DNA from: JBHJGP01 sp050331695
Lineage (GTDB): Bacteria > Pseudomonadota > Alphaproteobacteria > Geminicoccales > Geminicoccaceae
DNA length: 64,000 nucleotides
Assembly (NCBI GenBank): GCA_050331695.1
Contig: JBHJGP010000003.1
Span: 298,639 to 362,638, forward strand
Direction of reading: 5' to 3'
Within the stretch, counting starts at the first letter, position 1, and every line of letters begins with the position of its first letter. Below the pieces are notes generated by a model, which ran no database searches, was not told the origin of the DNA, and worked only from the letters and a program-made list of their open reading frames with translations. The position numbers and the translations under genes are program-made. Below are positions 44,593-52,792 of the stretch, piece after piece.

Positions 44593-45486
44593 CTAGATCG
44601 TCACGTATCTCCGCCAGTTGTGCTCTTCCTTGAAGCCGAGCACCTCGCGGATCTTTCGGTTGGAGATCGGCGCTTCGTACCCGTCGATTTCGCGGGTAAT
44701 GGGTGTGGCCGGCGCGTATTTCGCGAGAAAGTCCCTGGTGGGTTCGGTGGCGGTGATGGTGTCGTTGACCGCGTTGAACACTTGAAAGCCGAGGCCGTCC
44801 TTCTCCAGGCAAAGATGCACGATCTGGCCCAGGTCGCGGGCATCGATATAGCTCCAGGCATTTCGTTTGCGTGAGGGCGGATCCTGAAGAAAACCGCGGA
44901 ACATGTCGTATTCATGGGGTTCGATGACGTTGCCGATGCGGAGCGCGTAGATGTCGGCGCCGAAGCGCATGGCGAAGGCTCGTGCGGTTTTTTCGTTCAC
45001 CACCTTGGACAGGCCGTAGCTGTCCATCGGATCCACGTCGTAATTTTCGTCCAGTGGAAACTGACGAAAATCCTTGTCACCCTCGGCAAAGCAGACGCCG
45101 TAGGTGGTCTCGCTCGACGCGATGACAATCTTGCGGATTCCGAGTTTTACGGCCGCTTCGATAACGTTGTAGGTCGAGAGCACATTGACCCGGAAGGTCT
45201 CGTTGTCGGGCTGGATCAGGATCCGTGGGATCGCGGCGAAATGGACCACCGCATCCATGGGCGCAGGCCCCTCGCCCGTCTTCAGCCCGTCGAAATCGAA
45301 ATGCGTGGAGAGCGCGTTGAAGGTCTGGCCGCTGTCGGTTAGGTCAGTGCCCAGCGTGTTGACCCCCGGCTGATCCAACGGCAGCAAATCAAGATTGAGG
45401 AGCTCGTAACCCTTCTCCCTAAGGTAAGGGATCACGTGGCGCCCCGCCTTGCCGCTGCCTCCGGTAAAGATGATACGTCGAGCCAT
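44593..45486 (-). CDS. NAD-dependent epimerase/dehydratase (extended SDR)
   Basis: A 297-residue extended short-chain dehydrogenase with the Rossmann glycine motif FTGGSGKAGRHV (residues 7-18), VVHFAAIPRILIQPDN, the catalytic serines in VIASSETTYGVCF, and the YxxxK pair in YGLSKVVNEK. The C-terminal part ends in SNRKIREVLGFKEEHNWR. It resembles sugar or sugar-acid dehydrogenases; the substrate cannot be fixed. A GH4 glycosidase gene lies 1.6 kb away on the same strand, a possible functional link. Confidence 0.8.
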   Translation of the reverse strand: MARRIIFTGGSGKAGRHVIPYLREKGYELLNLDLLPLDQPGVNTLGTDLTDSGQTFNALSTHFDFDGLKTGEGPAPMDAVVHFAAIPRILIQPDNETFRVNVLSTYNVIEAAVKLGIRKIVIASSETTYGVCFAEGDKDFRQFPLDENYDVDPMDSYGLSKVVNEKTARAFAMRFGADIYALRIGNVIEPHEYDMFRGFLQDPPSRKRNAWSYIDARDLGQIVHLCLEKDGLGFQVFNAVNDTITATEPTRDFLAKYAPATPITREIDGYEAPISNRKIREVLGFKEEHNWRRYVTI

Positions 45487-45648
45487 GGCGGCCTCCCTCG
45501 TGCCTCAGGTATGCGGGGCGAGCGCCTGGCCCCCGCCATTCACGGATTTGTGCAAGCCCGTTAGAGACTTGAAGCATAACCTGTCGTTTTCGGCATCCAT
45601 CGCCTGATCGGCAGACAATGGCGTGCGACAATAACCGGAGCCAATCTG

Positions 45649-47091
45649 GTGACAAAAACCATCCGCGGACTTCTCCGATCCTGGCCGGGCTTGGCGGCCG
45701 TGTTCGGTGTTCTACTCGGCGCCTGCAGCGCTATCGATCAACCGGAACTTGGCGAGCTCTACAGCCAAGCTGCGAAGGTCAACGATCTCGACCGTAACCC
45801 GATCATCGTCATTCCGGGCATTCTGGGCTCGAGGCTCAAATCCGGTGAGGATGATCGGGTGGTTTGGGGTTCGTTCGTGGGCTCTTACGCCGATCCCCGG
45901 GTGCCCGCGGATGTCGAGGTGATCGGCCTGCCCATGGCACCGGGCGCGGCACTTGATCAGCTTCAGGACGAGGTCGAACCGGATGGGGTGCTCGACAGCA
46001 TCAGGGTCTCGCTGCTCGGGCTGCCGTTCGAACAGGGGGCCTATGTCCACATCCTGCGGACGCTCGGCGCCGGCGGCTACCGTGACGAAGGGCTCGTCAC
46101 CGCCTTCGACATCGACTACGGCACCGACCACTTCACCTGCTTTCAGTTTCCCTATGACTGGCGCCGCGACATCGTCGAAAGCGCGAAACAACTGGATGCC
46201 TTCATCAAGGCGCAGCGGGCTTATGTGCTCCAGGAATTCGAAACCCGATACCGGGTGGTCAGCGTCGAGCCCAAGTTCGACGTGGTTGCCCATTCGATGG
46301 GCGGTCTCGTGCTGCGATACTATCTCCGCTATGGCGCCCAGGATCTGCCGGCCGACGGCTCTTTACCGGAGCTCACCTGGGAGGGCGCCAAACATATCGA
46401 CAAAGCCGTTCTGATCGGCACGCCGAATGCCGGCTCGATCCGGGCCCTCCGGCAGTTGGTGCGCGGTGCCGGTTTCGGTCCCGTGGTGCCGGACTACCCG
46501 CCTGCCCTGCTCGGCACCATGCCATCGATCTATCAGTTGCTGCCCCGCCCTCGCCACGACCCGGTGGTCGATGCGGCCGATCCCGAGATGGAAATCGTCG
46601 ACTATATGGAGCCGGCATTCTGGCAGGAGATGGGTTGGGGGCTTGCCGATCCGGACCAGGCCGAGGTGATCGAGGCATTGCTTCCGGCGGTGACCGACCC
46701 GGCCGAACGCCGGCGCATCGCGCTGGATCATCAAGCGAAAGCGCTGGCCCGAGCCGAGCAGTTCATGCGGGCCATCGATCGGCCGGCGACACCGCCCGAC
46801 GGCATCTCGCTCCATCTGATCGCCGCCGACAGCGAGCCCACGGCGGCGGTCGCCGCGGTGGATCGCACGAGCGGCGACTTCGAGATCATCGATGAGGAGC
46901 CGGGTGACGGTATCGTACCGCGGGCAAGCGCGCTCATGGATGAGCGTCAGGGGCGTTTGTGGCAGCCAAAGGTCCAAACACCGATCGATTGGGCCAGCGT
47001 GCTCTTCGTCTTCGACAGCCATCAGGGCATGACACGAAACCCGGTCTTCACCGACAATATTCTCTATCTGCTTCTCGAGGCTCCCGCCTGA
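45649..47091 (+). CDS. LCAT-like alpha/beta-hydrolase lipoprotein
   Basis: A 480-residue predicted lipoprotein related to lecithin:cholesterol acyltransferase and phospholipid acyltransferases/lipases. The lipobox is VLLGAC with Cys26. The hydrolase domain opens with PIIVIPGILGSRLKSGED, the FPYDWRRDI stretch is typical of the LCAT family, and the nucleophile is Ser216 in VAHSMGGLVLRYYLR. Likely acid and base are the Asp in EEPGDGIVPRAS and the His in DSHQGMTRNPVF. The start is GTG with CGGAG upstream. It is probably attached to a membrane facing the periplasm; the substrate is unknown. Confidence 0.82.
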   Translation: MTKTIRGLLRSWPGLAAVFGVLLGACSAIDQPELGELYSQAAKVNDLDRNPIIVIPGILGSRLKSGEDDRVVWGSFVGSYADPRVPADVEVIGLPMAPGAALDQLQDEVEPDGVLDSIRVSLLGLPFEQGAYVHILRTLGAGGYRDEGLVTAFDIDYGTDHFTCFQFPYDWRRDIVESAKQLDAFIKAQRAYVLQEFETRYRVVSVEPKFDVVAHSMGGLVLRYYLRYGAQDLPADGSLPELTWEGAKHIDKAVLIGTPNAGSIRALRQLVRGAGFGPVVPDYPPALLGTMPSIYQLLPRPRHDPVVDAADPEMEIVDYMEPAFWQEMGWGLADPDQAEVIEALLPAVTDPAERRRIALDHQAKALARAEQFMRAIDRPATPPDGISLHLIAADSEPTAAVAAVDRTSGDFEIIDEEPGDGIVPRASALMDERQGRLWQPKVQTPIDWASVLFVFDSHQGMTRNPVFTDNILYLLLEAPA

Positions 47092-47097
47092 GCGGGC

Positions 47098-48447
47098 TCA
47101 GCGGAGAAAGGGCGGAAGCCAGTCGCCGTGGGCTTTGATCAAGGCGTCGGTGAGCTCCCAGATCTGATCGAGATCGAGTTCGGCGGCCGTGTGCGGATCC
47201 ATCATCGCCGCATGGTAGACGTACTCTTTGTTCTCGGTCATGAGCGCCGCGACGGTTAGTTCCTGGACGTTGATGTTGGTCCTCATCAGCGCGGTCAGTT
47301 GCGGCGGCAGGGTACCGACGAGCGTTGGCTGGATGCCCAAATGGTCGACCAGGCATGGGACCTCGACGCAGGCCCGGTCGGGCAACGAGGTGATGGCACC
47401 GTTGTTTCGAAGATTGCCGTAGATCACAGCGGGCTCGCCCGTGCGGACCGCGTTCATCACCAGGCTGGCATATTCCAGGGAGGGCTCGACACCGATCGTC
47501 TCGGCCGCCCGGTACGCATTCGCCTGCTGGTTCCAAGCCTCGATCTGCTCGACACAGCGTTTCGGGTATTCGTCGAGCGGGATCTCGAACCGCTCGATCA
47601 GATCGGGGCGGTCGCGTTTGATGAAATAGGGCGTGTACTCGGCGAAATGCTCCGAGCTTTCGGTGACGAAATAGCCTGTCCGCATCATCATCTCGTAGCG
47701 GACCTTGTTCGGGCAGCGGGGATTGTGGCGGTTGGGCTTGGGAAAGCGCCCTTCCAGATAGCCTTGCCTCAAGGTTGGGTAGAGATCACGCCAGCCCCCG
47801 TCTTCAGTCCGTTCCTCAAAGGTCAGGAAAAATGCGACATGATTGATGCCCGCGACCCGATAGCGGAGGTTTGCCACCGGAATGTCCAGGTCGTAGGAAA
47901 GCTCGTCGGCAGTGCCCTGAACGGAATGGCACAAACCCACCTGACGGATGTTCGGGAATTTTTCCGCGGTGGCCCAGCAATTGGTGGCCATCGGATTGAC
48001 GTATTGCATGAGGATCGCGTCCGGACAGACCTGCTCCATGTCCTCGCAGATCCGCCACAGATGCGGCACGGTCCGAAGCCCGCGCATGATCCCGCCAATG
48101 CCGAGCGTGTCGGCGATGGTCTGTCTGAGCCCGAAGCGCTTGGGGATCTCGAAGTCCGTGACGGTACAGGGCTTGAAACCGCCGATCTGGAAGGCCACCA
48201 CGACGAAATCGGCATCTTCCAGCGCCCGCCTCTGGTCGCTGTGGGTTTCGATCCGGGCCCCTGTTCCGAGCGAGCGAGCAAGCTTGCCGGCGACGATCGC
48301 AGATTCCTCGAGGCGCGCGCCGTCAATGTCCATGAGCGCCACCGTGGCATCGGCCAGCGCCGGCTTCTGCAGGCAGTCGCCGATGATGTTCTTCATGAAC
48401 ACGGTCGAGCCTGCGCCAATAAAGGTGATCTTCGGTGCCGATGGCAT
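47098..48447 (-). CDS. GH4 family glycosidase (alpha-galactosidase/alpha-glucuronidase type)
   Basis: NAD- and Mn-dependent glycoside hydrolase of family 4. The 449-residue protein has the dinucleotide motif ITFIGAGSTVFMKNI, FQIGGFKPCTVTDF, YVNPMATNCWA, the metal-binding cysteine in GLCHSVQGTADEL, and the His in GINHVAFFL. The CHS motif is seen in GH4 alpha-galactosidases and alpha-glucuronidases; the sequence alone does not decide between them. It is divergent from the FAD-dehydrogenase gene across 112 bp. Confidence 0.88.
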   Translation of the reverse strand: MPSAPKITFIGAGSTVFMKNIIGDCLQKPALADATVALMDIDGARLEESAIVAGKLARSLGTGARIETHSDQRRALEDADFVVVAFQIGGFKPCTVTDFEIPKRFGLRQTIADTLGIGGIMRGLRTVPHLWRICEDMEQVCPDAILMQYVNPMATNCWATAEKFPNIRQVGLCHSVQGTADELSYDLDIPVANLRYRVAGINHVAFFLTFEERTEDGGWRDLYPTLRQGYLEGRFPKPNRHNPRCPNKVRYEMMMRTGYFVTESSEHFAEYTPYFIKRDRPDLIERFEIPLDEYPKRCVEQIEAWNQQANAYRAAETIGVEPSLEYASLVMNAVRTGEPAVIYGNLRNNGAITSLPDRACVEVPCLVDHLGIQPTLVGTLPPQLTALMRTNINVQELTVAALMTENKEYVYHAAMMDPHTAAELDLDQIWELTDALIKAHGDWLPPFLR

Positions 48448-48559
48448 GGGCGAGCGTCCTCAAATCTGGGTGTCGCAAGCGCGAAGGTGGCGCTTGTCTT
48501 GACCTTCTATATCCGGCGGTACGGGGTGGTTCGGGAAGCTAAAGGACAATGCCGCAATC

Positions 48560-51493
48560 ATGAAGTCGCATTATCGGGTTGTGATCGTCGGCGGTGGCGT
48601 GGTCGGGGCATCCGTCCTCTACCATCTGGCGAAGTTCGGTTGGTCGGATGTCGTCTTGATGGAGCGATCCGTGTTGACGGCCGGCTCGTCCTGGCACGCG
48701 GCCGGTGGGGTCCACGCGCTTAACGCCGATCCCAACATCGCTCAGCTCCAAGCCTACACCATCGATCTCCTGTCCGAGATTGAAAAGGAATCCGGCCAGT
48801 CGGTCGGCATGCACATGACTGGCGGCATCACGGTGGCATCGGCTCCCGCCCGCTGGGAATGGCTTCAAGCGACGTACCGCGTGTTTCAGACCATGGGCAT
48901 CGAGGACTGCCACCTCATGACCCCCGCCGAAATCAAGGAAGCCTGCCCGATCATGGACGTATCCCAGGTGATCGGCGGACTTTGGGCCGACCGCGAGGGC
49001 TATGTCGACACCTATGGCACGGTTTACGCCTATGCCGGCGCCGCCAGGAAGCAGGGTGCGGAGGTCATCGAGCACAATCGAGTTCTCGAGCTCCATCCCC
49101 AGGCGGACGGCGGCTGGCAGGTGGTCACCGAACAGGGGACCGTGACCGCCGAGCATGTGGTCAATGCCGGGGGCCTCTGGGCCAAACAGGTCGGCCGCAT
49201 GGTTGGCCTCGATCTGCCGCTGTCACCGCTGGAACATCATTACCTCCTGACCGAGACCATTGCCGAGGTCGCGGCCTTCGACCGGGAGGTGCCGATGATG
49301 GTGGATCTCGAGGGCTTCACCTATCTCCGTCAGGAGCACAAGGGCGTGCTGCTCGGGATCTACGAGATCAACCACAAACACTGGAACATTGATGGTGCCC
49401 CCTGGGACTACGGTATCGAGCTGATCCAGGAGGATATCGACCGCATCTCGGACGAACTCACCCTCGCCTTCAGCCGGTATCCCTGTCTGCAGGAAGCGGG
49501 CATCAAGAAATGGGTGAATGGCGCCTTCACCTTTTCGCCCGACGGCAATCCGCTCGTGGGCCCGGTGCCCGGCCTCAAGAACTATTGGCTCGCCTGCGGT
49601 GTGATGGCCGGCTTTCTCCAGGGCGGCGGGGTCGGCAAATCGCTTGCCGAATGGATGATCCATGGCGAACCCGAAGCCGACATCTACGGCATGGACATCG
49701 CGCGCTACGGTCAATTCGCATCCAATCGCGAGTACATCCGTCAGACGACCGGCCAATTCTATTCCCGCCGGTTCGTGATGACCTACCCCATCGAGCAGTT
49801 GCCGGCGGGCCGGCCGCTGAAGAAGGCTCCGGCTTATGACGGCATGAGCCGCGCCGGCGCGCTCTGGGGCAATCTCTGGGGGCTCGAGATCCCGCTGATG
49901 TTTGCGCCCGAGGGTTTCGAGGAAACCCCGACGCTCAAACGCTCCAACGCCTTTCCGATCGTGGCCGACGAGTGCGCCGCCGTCCGCGAACGGGTAGGCC
50001 TTCTCGACACCTCCGCCTTCTCCCGGTTCGAGGTCACGGGTCCGCATGCCGAGGCATGGCTGGACAACGTCATGGCCGGCCGCCTGCCGGGGCCAGGGCG
50101 CATCCGCCTGGCTCCAATGCTGGCGCCGGGTGGCAAGCTCAAAGGGGACCTGACGATCTTCAATTGGGGCGACGGCCTCTGGTGGATCATGGGCTCATAC
50201 TATCTCCGCCAGTGGCACATGCGCTGGTTCCAGGATTTTCGTTCAGACGGGGTTTCCATCAGGGATGTTTCGGACAGCACCGTCGGTTGCTCGATTTCAG
50301 GGCCTAGGTCCCGGGAGCTTCTGGCCTCCCTCACCCATCAGGATGTGAGCAATCAGGCCCTACCCTTCATGGGTTGCGCCACGCTCGACGTCGGGCTGAT
50401 CAGGGCGCGGGTCGGCCGGCTCTCGGTCGCCGGCGAACTTGGTTTTGAGATCAACTGCGGCGCGGCCGAACACATAGCCCTGCGTGAGCTCCTTCTGGAA
50501 GCCGGCGCAGCCTTCGCGATCCGCGAATATGGCTACTACGCGTTGAATTCCCTTAGGCTCGAGAAAAGCTTCGGCATCTGGAGCAAGGAGTTTACCCAAG
50601 CCTACACGCCAGCGATGACCGGCATGGACCGCTGGATCGATTGGAACAAGGACCGGTTCGTCGGCCGTGAAGCGGCGTTGGCCGAACGGGATCGTGCGAG
50701 CGCGCCGAGCCGGCTGGTGACACTCGAGATCGACGCCGACGATGCGGACGCTTCCGGTTTCGAGCCGGTGTGGCAGGATGGCCGGCGGGTGGGCTTCATC
50801 ACCTCCGGCGGCTACGGCCATTGTATCCAAAAGAGCCTGGCGATGGCCCTGGTCGAGCCAACTGCCGCGATGGAAGGCACCGGCCTCACCACCCATATCG
50901 TGGGTGTCGAGCGAAATGCGCGCGTCCTGGTACCAAGTCCCTATGATCCGGAGGGCATGAGGATGCGTGCCTGGCCCGGGGAGACGCTCCGAGATGTTCA
51001 CCGAGCCCACCATTTTGCCGGAACGAGGCATCGTCCGCCTCAGCGGCGCCGAGGCCCACGGGTTTCTCGAAAACCTGATTTCCAATCGCGTCAGCGCCGA
51101 CGACGCGCCGATCGCGCGTTATGCGGCCTTGCTGACGCCTCAAGGGAAATATCTGTTCGATTTCTTCGTGATCGATCTGGGCGATCGGATTTTGCTGGAC
51201 ACGGCACGGGATCGGCTCGCCGATCTGGTGCGCCGGCTCATGCTCTACCGTCTTCGGGCCAAGGTCGAGATCGAGGATGTGAGCGACCAGTATCGGGTGG
51301 TTGTCGAACCACGTTCCGGCCGAGAGCCGGGTGCTATCGAACAAGCGGACGACGAAATTTGCTTCGCCGATCCGCGGCTGGCCGAGCTTGGGCTGAGGAC
51401 GGTCGAACCGATCAGCGTATCTCGGGACCAAACCGGCGATCCCGAAGCTTACAGGGCTCACTGCATGGCCTTAGGCGTGCCGGGTGCCGGTGA
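48560..51493 (+). CDS. GcvT-type FAD dehydrogenase (dimethylglycine/sarcosine dehydrogenase-like), stop codon apparently lost
   Basis: FAD-dependent demethylase of the dimethylglycine/sarcosine dehydrogenase family. The N-terminal oxidase domain has VVIVGGGVVGASVLYHLAKF and TAGSSWHAAGG, where His46 is the usual covalent FAD site. A central FAO_M-type linker and a C-terminal GcvT-like folate domain (about residues 430-800) follow. Similarity ends at PSPYDPEGMRMRA, residue 804, exactly where homologues stop. The next codon here is TGG (50972-50974) instead of a stop, so the frame continues for 173 Arg/Pro-rich residues to 51493, overlapping ygfZ by 500 bp in another frame. The biologically meaningful gene is probably 48560-50974. 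The folate domain and YgfZ neighbour fit one-carbon metabolism. Confidence 0.85.
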   Translation: MKSHYRVVIVGGGVVGASVLYHLAKFGWSDVVLMERSVLTAGSSWHAAGGVHALNADPNIAQLQAYTIDLLSEIEKESGQSVGMHMTGGITVASAPARWEWLQATYRVFQTMGIEDCHLMTPAEIKEACPIMDVSQVIGGLWADREGYVDTYGTVYAYAGAARKQGAEVIEHNRVLELHPQADGGWQVVTEQGTVTAEHVVNAGGLWAKQVGRMVGLDLPLSPLEHHYLLTETIAEVAAFDREVPMMVDLEGFTYLRQEHKGVLLGIYEINHKHWNIDGAPWDYGIELIQEDIDRISDELTLAFSRYPCLQEAGIKKWVNGAFTFSPDGNPLVGPVPGLKNYWLACGVMAGFLQGGGVGKSLAEWMIHGEPEADIYGMDIARYGQFASNREYIRQTTGQFYSRRFVMTYPIEQLPAGRPLKKAPAYDGMSRAGALWGNLWGLEIPLMFAPEGFEETPTLKRSNAFPIVADECAAVRERVGLLDTSAFSRFEVTGPHAEAWLDNVMAGRLPGPGRIRLAPMLAPGGKLKGDLTIFNWGDGLWWIMGSYYLRQWHMRWFQDFRSDGVSIRDVSDSTVGCSISGPRSRELLASLTHQDVSNQALPFMGCATLDVGLIRARVGRLSVAGELGFEINCGAAEHIALRELLLEAGAAFAIREYGYYALNSLRLEKSFGIWSKEFTQAYTPAMTGMDRWIDWNKDRFVGREAALAERDRASAPSRLVTLEIDADDADASGFEPVWQDGRRVGFITSGGYGHCIQKSLAMALVEPTAAMEGTGLTTHIVGVERNARVLVPSPYDPEGMRMRAWPGETLRDVHRAHHFAGTRHRPPQRRRGPRVSRKPDFQSRQRRRRADRALCGLADASREISVRFLRDRSGRSDFAGHGTGSARRSGAPAHALPSSGQGRDRGCERPVSGGCRTTFRPRAGCYRTSGRRNLLRRSAAGRAWAEDGRTDQRISGPNRRSRSLQGSLHGLRRAGCR

Positions 51494-51887
51494 TCTGGCA
51501 GTCGAAAAATCCTTTCTCCTGGAATCCGGTTTCGACGAATTGCACGGCGTCGATTTCAGGAAGGGGTGCTTTGTCGGCCAGGAGCTGACGGCGCGGACAA
51601 AGTATCGGGGTCTGGTGCGAAAGCGTCTCCTGCCGGCGCGCGTGGACGGGCCCCTGCCCGCGCCGGAAACGCCGATAACGGCGAATGGCAAGGAGATCGG
51701 TGAAACCCGGTCAGCCATGGCGGGTCTGTGCCTCGGTCTCTACCGTCTCGATCGGCTGAAAGCCACGCTCGCCGAGCAGGCGCCGATCAGGGCCGGCGAG
51801 GCGAGCCTTGAGGCTTACGTGCCTGCGTGGATGAACGTTTCGCTTGAGCCCGAGACGGAAGATGGCTCCAGCGATCGTGCCAGCTGA
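50994..51887 (+). CDS. ygfZ: Folate-binding protein YgfZ
   Basis: Tetrahydrofolate-binding protein that supports iron-sulfur cluster enzymes. The 297-residue protein has the family hallmark KGCFVGQELTARTKYRG, with the conserved Cys, and an N-terminal GcvT-like fold (VRLSGAEAHGFLENLISNRV, TPQGKYLFDFF). The ATG at 50994 is preceded by GGGGAG. It lies inside the run-on frame of the upstream dehydrogenase, which supports that run-on being spurious. Its 3' end overlaps convergent meaB by 73 bp. Confidence 0.93.
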   Translation: MFTEPTILPERGIVRLSGAEAHGFLENLISNRVSADDAPIARYAALLTPQGKYLFDFFVIDLGDRILLDTARDRLADLVRRLMLYRLRAKVEIEDVSDQYRVVVEPRSGREPGAIEQADDEICFADPRLAELGLRTVEPISVSRDQTGDPEAYRAHCMALGVPGAGDLAVEKSFLLESGFDELHGVDFRKGCFVGQELTARTKYRGLVRKRLLPARVDGPLPAPETPITANGKEIGETRSAMAGLCLGLYRLDRLKATLAEQAPIRAGEASLEAYVPAWMNVSLEPETEDGSSDRAS

Positions 51888-52792
51888 GCGAGCCTGCGAA
51901 AGGAGGATACCCCTGAAGGTAAGCTCAGCGCCGCCGGATCGCGTTGCAGCTTAGCGAGACCGCGCGAACCCCATTGTTCCGTTACGGCATCCGTCAGCCA
52001 GGTTTGCGCCTGCCGGAGCCGTCGGCTGGCCAAGCGATCGGCCTTCTCTAACCAGGCCCGATGATCGTCGATGGCCTTGACCAGTGCCTCGAGACCGATC
52101 TGATCTGTCGCCGACACCGCCAGGACCGGTACGGACCAGCCAGTGCCCTCGTTCGGCGCCATCTCGATGGCCGAGCGGAGGTCGCGGCGGGCCCGCTCGG
52201 CAAGCGTTCCCATATCGGCCTTCGTGATCACGGCGATATCTGGAATCTCGACGATCCCGGCCTTCATGAACTGAAGACTGTCGCCCGATCCCGGTTGCGC
52301 AGCGAACAGGACCGTATCGGCACTGTGCTCGATCGCCGTTTCGGATTGCCCTACCCCCACCGTCTCGACGATCAGCCGGTCGAAGACGGCTCTCAAGAGA
52401 ACGATTGCCGCCCTCGCCTCCTGGGCCAGTCCGCCGAGCTTGTCGCGGGCCGCCATCGAGCGGACGAAACTGCCGCCGTCGTCCGGATCGATATCGAACC
52501 GGGTGCGGTCGCCCAGAAGCGCGCCGCCACTCCGCTTGGACGAAGGGTCGACCGCGATGACAGCGACGGTTTCATCCCGAACACGGTAATGCTGGATGAG
52601 TGCCGAGATCAGCGTGGATTTGCCGACGCCGGGCGGTCCGGTGACACCCAAAACATGGGCTCGCGGTTGGATGAAAGCAGCATCAAGGAGAGTGAGTGAG
52701 TGATCGCTTTCGGGCTCTCGTTCCAGCTGGCTGAGCGCCCGGGCAATCCCGACCTTTCCAGCGCTGACAAGGCTGGCCAGGAGGTCGCTCAC
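51815..52792 (-). CDS. meaB: Methylmalonyl-CoA mutase-associated GTPase MeaB
   Basis: G3E-family GTPase that protects and reloads B12-dependent methylmalonyl-CoA mutase. The 325-residue protein has VLGVTGPPGVGKSTLISALI, AVDPSSKRSGGALLGDRTRF, IVETVGVGQSETAI and ITKADMGTLAERAR. No mutase gene is visible in the window, although meaB is often adjacent to one. The ATG overlaps the ppdK stop by 4 bp, so it is read from the ppdK message. Its C-terminal 24 codons overlap ygfZ on the other strand. Confidence 0.92.
   Translation of the reverse strand: MSDLLASLVSAGKVGIARALSQLEREPESDHSLTLLDAAFIQPRAHVLGVTGPPGVGKSTLISALIQHYRVRDETVAVIAVDPSSKRSGGALLGDRTRFDIDPDDGGSFVRSMAARDKLGGLAQEARAAIVLLRAVFDRLIVETVGVGQSETAIEHSADTVLFAAQPGSGDSLQFMKAGIVEIPDIAVITKADMGTLAERARRDLRSAIEMAPNEGTGWSVPVLAVSATDQIGLEALVKAIDDHRAWLEKADRLASRRLRQAQTWLTDAVTEQWGSRGLAKLQRDPAALSLPSGVSSFRRLAQLARSLEPSSVSGSSETFIHAGT

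Noticed and set aside
50972..51493. C-terminal extension of the dimethylglycine-dehydrogenase-like protein as a real domain
   Set aside because: The extension is Arg/Pro-rich, has no recognisable fold, and overlaps ygfZ in another frame; I treat it as a lost stop.
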